64,000 nucleotides of DNA, from contig BMQD01000017.1 of the NCBI GenBank assembly GCA_014647935.1, positions 124,001 to 188,000 on the forward strand, given 5' to 3'. This DNA is from Planomonospora parontospora (lineage in GTDB: Bacteria > Actinomycetota > Actinomycetes > Streptosporangiales > Streptosporangiaceae). The notes under the pieces are model-generated. The model saw only the letters and a program-made list of their open reading frames with translations, was not told where the DNA came from and searched no databases. How positions within the stretch are numbered: position 1 is the stretch's first letter; the number at the start of each line of letters is the position of its first letter. Shown here in pieces: positions 9,955-18,134 of this stretch. A program made the position numbers and the translations under genes.

Positions 9955-11643
9955 ATGACCGGCCGACCGTGGATCAGCACCACCGCGATCGCCGCTCCGG
10001 CGGTGGCGGTCTGGCTGCTCCTGGTGATGCTCCCGGAGGCGCGCCGCGATCCGCTGTGGGCGCTCGGGGCCGTGGTGGGGGCGTCGTTCCTCGGCACGGG
10101 GATCGTGGCCTGGCGGCTCCATCCGCGCAACCGGGTCGGCCCGCTCATGGCCGCCGTCGGGATCGCGTGGATCCCCCAGCAGCTCCTGATCGGCGACGGG
10201 GCGCCCGCGCCGTTCGTGGTCTGGCTGGGCGCCTGCGGGCTGTGGGCGGGCCTGGCCTGCCACCTGTTCCTGGCCTACCCCACCGGCCGGCTCGACGGCC
10301 TGCCGTCCAGGGTCGTCGTCGGCGTCGCCTACGCCGAGTCGGTGGTGCTCCCGGGGGCGTCCGTGGCGGTCCGCACCGATCCCCCGGAGCCGCTCGGGTC
10401 GGTCGCTCTCCTCGTCGACGGGGTCCGGTGGCAGACGGTCGTCGTCACGGGCGCCCTGGTGGTGGGCCTGTCCGTGGCGCGGTGGCGTGAGGGGAGCGCC
10501 GCCCAGCGGCGCGCGGTCACCCCGGTCGCGGCCGCCTCGCTGATCGCCACGGTCGCGTTCGTGGCCGATCACGTGGCGGCCGGCTGGGGCTGGGGAACGC
10601 AGCCGCTGTTCGTCTACGCCATGTTCGGAGCGTTCATCGCGGTTCCGCTCGCCTACCTGGGCAGCCTGATCCGGCGCGGGATCGACCGCGGCCGGGTGGC
10701 GGACCTCGTGGTGCGGCTCAGGGGCGGGAAGCAGCCCGGCGACCTGGAGGGCGAGCTGGCGGCGGTGCTGCACGACCCCACGCTGCGCGTCGGCTACTGG
10801 ACGGCCGGCCAGGACCGGTACGTCGACGCCGAGGGCAGCCCCGTCGAACTCCCGCCGAAGGAGGACGGCCGGGTGATGACCCGGGTGGACCGGGGCGGGG
10901 CCCGGCTCGCCGTACTGCTGCACGACGCCGCGCTGCTGGAGCAGCCGCTGCTCGTCGAGGCGGCGTGCGCGGCCGCCTCGCTCGCGCTGGAGAACGAACG
11001 GCTCACCGCCGATCTGAAGGCGCGGCTGCGGCAGCTCGCGGCGTCGCGGGCCCGGATGCTCCGGTGGGGCGAGGCGGAACGCCGCAGGATCGAGCGCGAC
11101 CTGCACGACGGCGTGCAGCAGAGGCTGCTGTCGGTGGCGATGACGCTCGGGCTCGCCGAGGCCACCGCTCACTCCGGCAGGAGGGACGGGCTGATCGGCG
11201 AGGCGAAGGCCTCCGTGCTGGCGGCGCTCGACGATCTGCGCGCCGTCAGCCACGGGATCCATCCTCCGGTGCTCACCGAGCGCGGGCTCCCGGGAGCGGT
11301 GAAGGAGCTCGCCGCCGTCACGCCCGTCCCCGTCGAGTGCGTGATCGGCATGGTGGAGCCGCTGCCCGCGGCGGTCGAGAGCGCGGCCTACTACATCGTC
11401 AACGAAGCGCTGGCGAACGTGACGAAGCACGCGCGGGCGGGCCGCGCGTGGGTGCGGCTGGCGCGGAGCGAAGGCCGCCTCGTGGTCGAGATCGGCGACG
11501 ACGGCCGCGGGGGCGCCGACCCGGCGCGCGGCTCCGGGCTCCGGGGGCTCTCCCACCGCGCCGAGGCCAACGGCGGCAGTCTCCGGCTCGACAGCCGGCG
11601 GGGAGGGGGAACGGTGCTCCGGGTGACGATGCCGTGCGAGTAG
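9955..11643 (+). CDS. NarL-type sensor histidine kinase
   Basis: This is a 562-residue membrane sensor kinase. Residues 1-240 hold about seven to eight hydrophobic segments with no recognised ligand domain. A linker region follows, then the HisKA_3 dimerisation domain with phosphoacceptor H384 (RRIERDLHDGVQQRLL). The ATPase domain shows the N box NEALANVTKHARA, the G1 box DDGRGGADPARGSGL and the terminal LRGLSHRAEANGGSL. ATG with GGTGAGGG upstream sets the start. The response-regulator gene overlaps its 3' end by ten bases, so the pair is translationally coupled. The stimulus is unknown; the membrane cassette just downstream is the obvious candidate target or reporter. Confidence 0.93.
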   Translation: MTGRPWISTTAIAAPAVAVWLLLVMLPEARRDPLWALGAVVGASFLGTGIVAWRLHPRNRVGPLMAAVGIAWIPQQLLIGDGAPAPFVVWLGACGLWAGLACHLFLAYPTGRLDGLPSRVVVGVAYAESVVLPGASVAVRTDPPEPLGSVALLVDGVRWQTVVVTGALVVGLSVARWREGSAAQRRAVTPVAAASLIATVAFVADHVAAGWGWGTQPLFVYAMFGAFIAVPLAYLGSLIRRGIDRGRVADLVVRLRGGKQPGDLEGELAAVLHDPTLRVGYWTAGQDRYVDAEGSPVELPPKEDGRVMTRVDRGGARLAVLLHDAALLEQPLLVEAACAAASLALENERLTADLKARLRQLAASRARMLRWGEAERRRIERDLHDGVQQRLLSVAMTLGLAEATAHSGRRDGLIGEAKASVLAALDDLRAVSHGIHPPVLTERGLPGAVKELAAVTPVPVECVIGMVEPLPAAVESAAYYIVNEALANVTKHARAGRAWVRLARSEGRLVVEIGDDGRGGADPARGSGLRGLSHRAEANGGSLRLDSRRGGGTVLRVTMPCE

Positions 11644-12281
11644 CGATCTGCGAGGATTCCGCCCTCTTCCGGGAGGGCATGGCCCGGCTGCTGACCGAGG
11701 CGGGATTCCAGGTGGCGGCGGCCGTGGACGACGCCGAGGAGCTGCTGGCGCTGGTCGGCGGGGACCGTCCCGACGTCGCCGTCCTCGACATCCGCCTGCC
11801 GCCCACGCATACCGACGAGGGGCTGCGGGCGGCGCTCACCCTGCGCCGGCGCCACCCGGAGATCGGCGTGCTCGTGCTCTCGCAGTACGTGCGGGTGAGC
11901 TATGCGGTCGAACTGCTCGGCGGCGGTGTCGAGGGCGTCGGCTACCTGCTCAAGGACCGGGTGTCGGACCTCGCCGAGTTCGCCGCGGCGATCCGCCGGG
12001 TGGGCTCCGGCGGTTCCGCGCTGGATCCCGTGGTGGTCGAGCAGCTGGTGAGCCGGCACCGGCAGCCCGACGATCCGCTGATCCAGCTCACCGGGCGCGA
12101 GCGGGACGTGCTCCGGCTGATGGCGGAGGGCCGGACGAACCTGGCCATCGCCGAGCGGCTGGCCATCGCGGAGCGCACGGTGGAGAAGCACTGCACGAAC
12201 ATCTTCGGCAAGCTCGGGCTGGAGGCCGGCCCGCACGACCACCGCCGGGTGCTGGCGGTGCTCCGCTACCTGAACGCCTAG
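11634..12281 (+). CDS. NarL/FixJ-family response regulator
   Basis: This 215-residue regulator has a receiver domain beginning VRVAICEDSALFREGMARLL with phosphoacceptor D52 in VAVLDIRLPP, and a conserved lysine in GYLLKDRV. A LuxR-type DNA-binding domain occupies about residues 150-205 (LTGRERDVLRLMAEGRTNLA and AERTVEKHCTNIFGKLGL). The GTG start lies inside the last codons of the kinase gene. It is the cognate partner of the kinase upstream. Its stop is followed by an 18-base palindrome and then the 12395-15314 membrane cassette on the same strand. Confidence 0.94.
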   Translation: MRVAICEDSALFREGMARLLTEAGFQVAAAVDDAEELLALVGGDRPDVAVLDIRLPPTHTDEGLRAALTLRRRHPEIGVLVLSQYVRVSYAVELLGGGVEGVGYLLKDRVSDLAEFAAAIRRVGSGGSALDPVVVEQLVSRHRQPDDPLIQLTGRERDVLRLMAEGRTNLAIAERLAIAERTVEKHCTNIFGKLGLEAGPHDHRRVLAVLRYLNA

Positions 12282-12300
12282 GCGCGGCCGGCGACGCCCG

Positions 12301-12318
12301 GGTGCGGTTAACCGCACC
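12301..12318. promoter_or_regulatory. 18-base perfect palindrome before the membrane cassette
   Basis: GGTGCGGTTAACCGCACC is perfectly self-complementary and centred on TTAA. It lies 20 bases after the response-regulator stop and 77 bases before the start of the next gene. It could be an operator for the cassette or a short stem (7 pairs, TTAA loop) ending the two-component transcript. Confidence 0.5.
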
Positions 12319-12394
12319 GGCGGGAGGGGGGCTGCCCGGCTTCCCGGGGGTCCGCCCGGGGAGCAGAATGCCATCCGACGAAGGGAGCCCGACG

Positions 12395-13453
12395 GTGGCT
12401 GTGGTTGGCGTGGACGTACGGCGGTTGTTGGCGGATTCGGGGGAGCCGCGGGAGTGGGTGGCCCCCCGGACGGACATGGTCACGGCGCTGCTGGGGGTCT
12501 GGTTCGGCATCGGCCTGATGATCGACGCCTGGGCGCACAGCAACCTGGCGGAGCTCGAGACGTTCTTCACCCCCTGGCACGCGGTGTTCTACTCGGGGTT
12601 CGCCGCGGTCTCCGGCTGGATCATCTGGCAGGTGCTGCGCGGCACCAGGACCGGCCGGCAGGGGCTGGCGGCCGTGCCGATGGGATACCTCGCGGGCCTC
12701 GTCGCGGTGCCCGCGTTCGCCGCCTTCGGCTTCGCCGACATGATGTGGCACACGTTCCTCGGCATCGAGACGGACATCGACATCCTGTTCAGCCCCTCCC
12801 ACCTGGGGCTGATCGCGACGATGTCGCTGATCATCACCACGCCGCTGCGTTCCGCCTGGCGCGCCCCCGACGTGGGCGAGCGCCCCTCGCTCGGCAGGCT
12901 GCTGCCCGCGCTGCTCGGCCTGGCGTTCGCGACCACCCTGGTCTCGCTGTTCGTGTCGTACGGCAACGCCATGCAGTACGGCGCGGCCCACGTCGTGGAC
13001 GCGTTCTCCAGCACGGACGGCGGGGGCGCGAGCGACCTGGCGGCCTCGATCGTCATCACCAACGTCGTGCTGCTCGCCCCCGTGCTGCTGCTGGTCCGCA
13101 GGTGGCAGCTGCCCTTCGGCAGCGTGACGGTCCTGTTCACGGTGGGCGTGCTGATGCCGGGGGCGCAGACGGCGTTCGAGAACCTGCCGATCCTGCTCTC
13201 CTTCGTCGCCGCCGGCGTCGCGAGCGACCTGCTGATCCGGTGGCTGCGCCCGTCGGCGGAGCGGCGGGCCGCCTACTGGGCGTTCGCCGGGCTGTCGGCC
13301 CTGGTGACCTGGTCGCTGTTCATCGTGGTCGCGTCGGCGGCGGGCGGTGGGCTGCCCGCCGTACCCGAGCTGTGGACCGGCGCGCCGGCCGTGGCCGGGC
13401 TGATCGGCCTGGCGCTCGGGGTGCTGTTCCTGCCCGAAGCCCGCCGGACGTGA
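12395..13453 (+). CDS. polytopic membrane protein with conserved His/Trp motifs, function unknown
   Basis: This 352-residue protein has roughly nine to ten hydrophobic segments. I do not recognise the family. Its N-terminal half carries striking motifs at segment ends: DAWAHSNL (near residue 50), TPWHAVFYSGF (near 65), DMMWHTFLGIETDIDILFSP followed by SHLGL (near 115-135). Repeated W-H and D-W-A-H arrangements suggest buried histidines able to bind a metal or haem. The C-terminal half is ordinary hydrophobic helix. GTG is chosen because GAAGGGAG lies seven bases upstream; longer GTG/ATG starts at 12302 and 12371 lack that. Its stop overlaps the start of the next gene (TGATG), so the three genes to 15314 form one unit. 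Confidence 0.75.
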   Translation: MAVVGVDVRRLLADSGEPREWVAPRTDMVTALLGVWFGIGLMIDAWAHSNLAELETFFTPWHAVFYSGFAAVSGWIIWQVLRGTRTGRQGLAAVPMGYLAGLVAVPAFAAFGFADMMWHTFLGIETDIDILFSPSHLGLIATMSLIITTPLRSAWRAPDVGERPSLGRLLPALLGLAFATTLVSLFVSYGNAMQYGAAHVVDAFSSTDGGGASDLAASIVITNVVLLAPVLLLVRRWQLPFGSVTVLFTVGVLMPGAQTAFENLPILLSFVAAGVASDLLIRWLRPSAERRAAYWAFAGLSALVTWSLFIVVASAAGGGLPAVPELWTGAPAVAGLIGLALGVLFLPEARRT

Positions 13454-14910
13454 TGCGGCGGGACCCGGCGCGGGCCCGTGCGGTGCGCCCGCTCCCGGCG
13501 CCGCCCAGTGTGGCGCGTCCGTCCCCGGGACGGGTCCGCGCGGTGCGCCTGCTCCCGGTGTGGGCCGCCTGCCTGGCCGCCGTCCTCGTGCTGGTGCGGC
13601 CGGTTCCGGCCGAGGCCCACGTGGTGGCGGCCGGGGCGGACCTGCGGGTGGCCCAGACGATCGCCGGCACCGAGCTCACCGTGGTGGTCGAGGGGGTGGA
13701 GCGGGTGCCGGGCGAGCTGCGGATCGGCGTCGTCGCCTACCAGCCGGTCACCGGCCTGCCCGTCGCCCTGGAGCTCCGTTCGGTCGCCGACGGCCGTACG
13801 GTGACCGGTACGGCGCACGCGGGGCGGGAGCCCCGGTACACGCCGCTGTGGGTGGAGCGCGCCGGCCCCCACGAGCTCCGGCTGCGCGCCGGGGACGAGG
13901 TCGCCGTGGTGCCGTTCCGCGTCCTGGTGGAGCGCGCGTCGGTCTGGGAGCCGCTGATCTACGGGGGGCTGTTCACGGCGGGGCTGCTGCTGGTGGGCGG
14001 TCTGCTCACCGGGGCGCTGTCCCGGCCGAGACCGGCGATGCTGCTGGCCGGGGGCGCCGCGGTGGGGCTGACGATCGCCTTCGCGGTCGTGGTGCTCGAA
14101 CCGTGGCTGCCGCCGAGCCCGCCGGACGGTGCCGCCCCCACGGCCGAGGCCGGGGTGCAGGGGCGGCCGTTCGCGCAGGGCCGGGTGGCGACGGTCCCCG
14201 CCCGCCCGGTGGCGGGAGAGGAGTTCACCCTGCGGATCGACCTCGTCGACGGGTCCACCGGCCTGCCGCTGGACGACCTGGCCGTGCACCACGAGGCACT
14301 GGCCCACCTGGTCGTCACCAGCGAGGACGGGCGGGCCTTCCACCACGTGCATCCGCTGCGGACGGCTCCCGGACGGCTGGAGGTCAGGATGCGGGCGGCG
14401 CGGCCGGGCCGCCATCTGGCCTACGCCGAGCTGGAGCGTCAGGACTCCGGCGGGCAGCTCGTCACCGGCGAGTTCACCGTCGGCGGTGAGCCCTCCCCCG
14501 CCAAGACCTCCCCCGCCGAGTCCGCGGCCACCGAGCCCTCCCCAGCCGAAACCCCCTCCGCAACCGCCTCCGCCGAGCCCTCCCCGGCCGGGCCCGCCGG
14601 CCGGCCGGGCCCGCCGCGGCTGCACCCGGCCGTTCCCGTCGCCGGGCGCCCCGCGACGATCGAGGTCGAGACCTCGGGCGCCGTGCGCCCCTGGCTCGGC
14701 ATGGCGGGCCACCTGATCGTACGGAGCCACGACGGGGCCTTCCTGGGGCACGTGCACGAGATGGGCTCGGCCGGGAGCGGCAGGCTCCGCTTCACCTTCG
14801 GCTTCCCCGCCGCGGGGCGCTACCTCGCCTGGGCGCAGTACGCCACCGGCGACCGGATCGTCACCGTGCCGTTCACCGTCGACGTCACAGCGCCGGAGGC
14901 GACCCGATGA
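13453..14910 (+). CDS. secreted/membrane-anchored protein with paired His-rich domains
   Basis: This is a 485-residue protein. A basic N-terminus precedes a signal peptide (VWAACLAAVLVLVRPVPAEA). An extracellular beta-rich domain then reaches about residue 155. Two membrane segments follow (LIYGGLFTAGLLLVGGLL and LLAGGAAVGLTIAFAVVVL). The C-terminal half has two related beta domains: the first has HHEALAHLVVTSEDG...FHHVHPLR ending in GRHLAYAEL, the second has MAGHLIVRSHDG...GHVHEMG ending in GRYLAWAQY. They are separated by a Pro/Ser/Ala linker built of repeated ESAATEPSPAE-like units. The H-x-H-V-H-P/H-V-H-E pattern is known from YtkA/FixH-associated and copper-related secreted proteins, so metal binding is likely but unproven. 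It overlaps both neighbours by a few bases. Confidence 0.75.
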   Translation: MRRDPARARAVRPLPAPPSVARPSPGRVRAVRLLPVWAACLAAVLVLVRPVPAEAHVVAAGADLRVAQTIAGTELTVVVEGVERVPGELRIGVVAYQPVTGLPVALELRSVADGRTVTGTAHAGREPRYTPLWVERAGPHELRLRAGDEVAVVPFRVLVERASVWEPLIYGGLFTAGLLLVGGLLTGALSRPRPAMLLAGGAAVGLTIAFAVVVLEPWLPPSPPDGAAPTAEAGVQGRPFAQGRVATVPARPVAGEEFTLRIDLVDGSTGLPLDDLAVHHEALAHLVVTSEDGRAFHHVHPLRTAPGRLEVRMRAARPGRHLAYAELERQDSGGQLVTGEFTVGGEPSPAKTSPAESAATEPSPAETPSATASAEPSPAGPAGRPGPPRLHPAVPVAGRPATIEVETSGAVRPWLGMAGHLIVRSHDGAFLGHVHEMGSAGSGRLRFTFGFPAAGRYLAWAQYATGDRIVTVPFTVDVTAPEATR

Positions 14911-15314
14911 GGCGTGCCCTCGTCGCCGCCGTCTGCCTGGTGGTGGCCGCCGCGGCGTTCTTCGTCCTCGGCCGGGGCGGCGACGAGCCCCTCCGGCTGA
15001 CCGTCGCGGGGACGCGCTACGCCGTGACCGTGCTGATCGGCGAACCGGTGGCCGGGAAGGGCGCGGTCGAGGTGGTGCTGGACTCGGGCGACGCGGACAC
15101 CGTCGTGCTGTCGGCCGTGATGCCCGAGATGGGACACGCCACGCCGGAGGTCGTCGCGCGGGAGCCGGAGCCCGGCCGCTTCCTGGCCGAGGGCGGGCTC
15201 TTCTCCATGGCAGGGGTCTGGGAGCTCGTGATCCGCCTGACCGGGCCCCCGGGCGAGGAGGTGCTCACGGTCAAGGCGCTGATCACGGGATCGGCCGCGG
15301 AGCCGGGGGCCTGA
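14907..15314 (+). CDS. YtkA-like secreted protein
   Basis: This 135-residue protein has an N-terminal signal or anchor (LVAAVCLVVAAAAFFVLG) and one YtkA/FixH-like beta domain. The domain signature is visible: VVLSAVMPEMGHATPEVV, then GRFLAEGGLFSMAGVWELVI. Met and His residues in MPEMGH recall copper-handling proteins. The domain often accompanies cytochrome oxidase assembly or copper export genes; its precise role is not known. ATG overlaps the stop of the previous gene by four bases (ATGA), marking it as the last gene of the three-gene cassette that starts at 12395. Confidence 0.8.
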   Translation: MRRALVAAVCLVVAAAAFFVLGRGGDEPLRLTVAGTRYAVTVLIGEPVAGKGAVEVVLDSGDADTVVLSAVMPEMGHATPEVVAREPEPGRFLAEGGLFSMAGVWELVIRLTGPPGEEVLTVKALITGSAAEPGA

Positions 15315-15351
15315 GATCTCCGCGGATCCCCGCCCCCGGCCCGCCCCGAGA

Positions 15352-15415
15352 CCCGGGTGCGGAACACCCCTGTCCGAGGACCGGGGCCCGGTCCGCCCGG
15401 GCGCGGAACACCCCT
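15352..15415. repeat. 20-base near-perfect direct repeat at the Pnkp 3' end
   Basis: CCCGGGTGCGGAACACCCCT (15352-15371) and CCCGGGCGCGGAACACCCCT (15396-15415) differ at one base and lie 44 bases apart. The second copy runs into the stop codon of the Pnkp gene. It looks like a small local duplication between two convergent genes. Confidence 0.6.
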
Positions 15416-18134
15416 ACAGCCGGGGGTCCACCGGCTCGGACTCCAGCGCGAGCACGGCGAAGACCGCCTCGTGGACCCGCCACAGCGGCTCGCCCCCGGC
15501 CAGCCGGGACAGGGCCTCCAGCCCGAGCGCGTGCTCGCGCAGCGCCAGGGAGCGCTTCCGGCCGAGGAACCGGTGGCGCAGCACGTCCAGGCTCTCGGTG
15601 TAGTCGGGGCCGTAGATGATCCGCAGGTACTCCCGGCCGCGCACCTTGATCCCCGGCTGCACCCGGCTCGGCCGCGCCTGCCCCCGACGCGGCGGCTCCG
15701 TCCCCGGATCCGCGCCGGTCCGGACCCCGGAATCGGCCCCGGTCCCGGAATCCGTACCCGGGTCCGTCCCGGACCCGGTCTCCCCGGCCCGGTCCGGCGG
15801 CCCGCCGGGCACGGCGACCGGCTTGACCACCATGCCCTCGCCGCCCTCGGCGGTCAGCGCCGACCACCACGCGGTCGCCGCCTCTCTCGACTCCGCCGAG
15901 TCCAGGTCGGCGTAGACGTGCCGGGTGGGCGCGATCAGCGGGTCGTCCAGCCGCGACAGCATCTCCAGGTGCCACGGGTGCGGCTCGGTCACGGCCGTCG
16001 CCCGGCCCTCGCAGGCCAGGATCTGGAACGGGGCCAGGCGGATGCCGTCCAGCCCCGCCACCGGCCAGCAGTAGCGCGCGTAGGCGTCCCTGAACCGGGC
16101 GGCGTTCTCCAGCCGCCGCCGGGTGCGCTCCAGCACCCCGCCCACGTCCAGGCCCCGCCCGGCCGCGGCCTCCAGCGCCGCGACCGCCTCCGGCAGCGCG
16201 GTGCGGGCCGCGGCCCCCACCGACGCGTACTGGCTGCGGATCAGCCCTTCGGCCTTGGCCGACCACGGCAGCAGCTCGCCGTCCAGGACCAGCCAGTCCG
16301 AGCCCAGCTCGTCCATGAGCGGCGCGCAGACCCGCCGGAGCCGGTCCACCAGTTCCCCGGCGACCGCGGGATCGCTGAAGAACGGCCGGCCGGTGCGGGT
16401 GTGCACCGCGCCCGAGCTGCCGTCCGCGACGCCGAAGCGCGCCGCCGCGACCTCGGGCGTCCTGGCCAGTACGGCCACCGCCCGCGAGCCCATGTGCTTC
16501 TCCTCGCACACCACCCGCCTCACCCCGGCCGCCGCGAACTCGGCGAACGCCTCCGCCGGGTGCTCCAGGTAGCCGTCCAGCCGGGAGGTCTCCGGCGGGG
16601 CCATCGTCGGCGGCAGGTAGACCAGCCAGCGCGGGTCCACCGCGAACCGGCTCATGATCTCCAGCGCGGCGGCGGAGTTCTCCTCCCTGACCTTGATCCG
16701 GCCGCCGCCGTGGCGCACCTCGACGTGCCGGGTGCCGCGCACGTCGTCGATGGAGAGCAGACCCGGGTCCCGCCGGCCCGCCTCGTGGCCGGGGGCGGCC
16801 AACGGCCGGGCGGGCTCGTACCAGACCTTCTCGGCGGGCACCGAGACGATCTCCCGGCTCGGGTAGCGCAGCGCGGTCAGCCGCCCGCCGAAGACCACGC
16901 CGGTGTCCAGGCAGATGGTGTTGTTGACCCACTCGGGCTCGGTGACCGGCGTGTGCCCGTAGACGACCATGGCCCGGCCGCGGTACTCCCGTGCCCAGGG
17001 GTAGCGGACCGGCAGGCCGTACTCGTCGGTCTCGCCGGTGGTGTCGCCGTACAGCGCGAAGGAGCGCACCCGGCCGGAGGCGCGGCCGTGGTAGGCCTCC
17101 TTCAGCCCGGCGTGCGCGACGACGAGCCTGCCCCCGTCGAGCTGGTAGTGGCTGATCAGGCCGTCCATGAACTCCAGCGCGGCCTTCCGGAACTCCTCGG
17201 GCTCGGCGGCGAGCTGGTCCAGCGACTCCTGCAGCCCGTGCGCGACCCGCACCTTGCGCCCGTTCAGCGCGCGGGCGAGCTTCTGCTCGTGGTTGCCCGA
17301 CACGCACAGCGCGGTCCCTGCGGCGACCATGCCCATGACCAGGCGGAGCACGCCCGGCGTGTCGGGGCCGCGGTCCACCAGGTCGCCGACGAACACCGCG
17401 GTGCGGCCCTCGGGGTGGGTCGCGCCGTCCGGCCCGACCTGCCAGCCCAGCTCGCGCAGGAGCGCCTCCAGCTCGGCGCGGCAGCCGTGCACGTCGCCGA
17501 TGATGTCGAACGGCCCGGTCAGCTCGCGCCGGTCGGTCCACGCCCGCTCCGTGACGACCTCGGCGGCCTCGATCTCGTCGGCGCCGCGCAGCACGTGCAC
17601 GCGGCGGAAGCCGTCGCGGGAGATCTTCCCCAGGGAGCGCCGCAGGTCCTTGCGCTGCCGCCGGACCACCTGCGGTCCGAAGTCGCGGTCGGGCCTGGTC
17701 TCGTTGCGCGCGATCGCGACCTCCTCGGGGACGTCCAGGACGATCGCGTCGACCAGGACGTTCTCCGCCTTGGCCAGGTCGACGAGCTGCTTGCGGGCCT
17801 CCCACTGCACGTTGGTGGCGTCCACGACCGTGAGCAGGCCGCGGCGCAGCCGGGTGCGCACGATGTAGTGGAGCACGTCGAAGGCGTCCGGGGTGGCCGC
17901 CTGGTCGTTCTCGTCGTCGGCCACCAGGCCGCGGCAGAAGTCCGAGGAGACCACCTGGGTCGGCGCGAAGTGCCGGCGCGCGAAGGTCGACTTCCCGCTC
18001 CCGGACACCCCGACGAGCACGACCAGCGACATCTCCGGCACGGCGATCCTGGTCACTCCGCCCCTCCCCTCCTGCCCCGCGGCCTCGGCCGCCGGTCCCT
18101 CTCCGCCCGTGAGAGCGGCGTTCTCCTCGGTCAT
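15414..18134 (-). CDS. pnkp: polynucleotide kinase-phosphatase-ligase of the bacterial RNA repair system
   Basis: This 906-residue protein has the three-domain layout of bacterial Pnkp. The N-terminal P-loop kinase (about residues 35-200, GVSGSGKSTFARRHF with DATNVQWEARKQL) phosphorylates 5'-OH ends. The calcineurin-like phosphatase (about 215-480) has DIIGDVHGCRAELEALL, FVGDLVDRGPDTPGVLRL, SGNHEQKL and VVYGHTPV and removes 2',3'-cyclic and 3' phosphates. The C-terminal ligase-like adenylyltransferase has the nucleotidyl lysine in VCEEKHMGSRAVAVLA and LDGELLPW. The enzyme heals and, with Hen1, seals RNAs cut by ribotoxins. ATG overlaps the Hen1 stop (ATGA). A Gly/Thr/Asp-rich insert of about 45 residues near residue 790 interrupts the ligase domain. 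Confidence 0.95.
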   Translation of the reverse strand: MTEENAALTGGEGPAAEAAGQEGRGGVTRIAVPEMSLVVLVGVSGSGKSTFARRHFAPTQVVSSDFCRGLVADDENDQAATPDAFDVLHYIVRTRLRRGLLTVVDATNVQWEARKQLVDLAKAENVLVDAIVLDVPEEVAIARNETRPDRDFGPQVVRRQRKDLRRSLGKISRDGFRRVHVLRGADEIEAAEVVTERAWTDRRELTGPFDIIGDVHGCRAELEALLRELGWQVGPDGATHPEGRTAVFVGDLVDRGPDTPGVLRLVMGMVAAGTALCVSGNHEQKLARALNGRKVRVAHGLQESLDQLAAEPEEFRKAALEFMDGLISHYQLDGGRLVVAHAGLKEAYHGRASGRVRSFALYGDTTGETDEYGLPVRYPWAREYRGRAMVVYGHTPVTEPEWVNNTICLDTGVVFGGRLTALRYPSREIVSVPAEKVWYEPARPLAAPGHEAGRRDPGLLSIDDVRGTRHVEVRHGGGRIKVREENSAAALEIMSRFAVDPRWLVYLPPTMAPPETSRLDGYLEHPAEAFAEFAAAGVRRVVCEEKHMGSRAVAVLARTPEVAAARFGVADGSSGAVHTRTGRPFFSDPAVAGELVDRLRRVCAPLMDELGSDWLVLDGELLPWSAKAEGLIRSQYASVGAAARTALPEAVAALEAAAGRGLDVGGVLERTRRRLENAARFRDAYARYCWPVAGLDGIRLAPFQILACEGRATAVTEPHPWHLEMLSRLDDPLIAPTRHVYADLDSAESREAATAWWSALTAEGGEGMVVKPVAVPGGPPDRAGETGSGTDPGTDSGTGADSGVRTGADPGTEPPRRGQARPSRVQPGIKVRGREYLRIIYGPDYTESLDVLRHRFLGRKRSLALREHALGLEALSRLAGGEPLWRVHEAVFAVLALESEPVDPRL

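Noticed and set aside
10965-11633. Long N-terminal extension of the NarL-type response regulator
   Set aside because: The added residues are Arg/Ala-rich shadow of the kinase gene; the receiver domain begins exactly at GTG 11634 in the kinase 3' end.
12454-13450. Extension of the His-rich secreted protein into the upstream gene
   Set aside because: The upstream part is low-complexity and overlaps a polytopic membrane protein in the correct frame; the signal peptide fixes the start near 13453.
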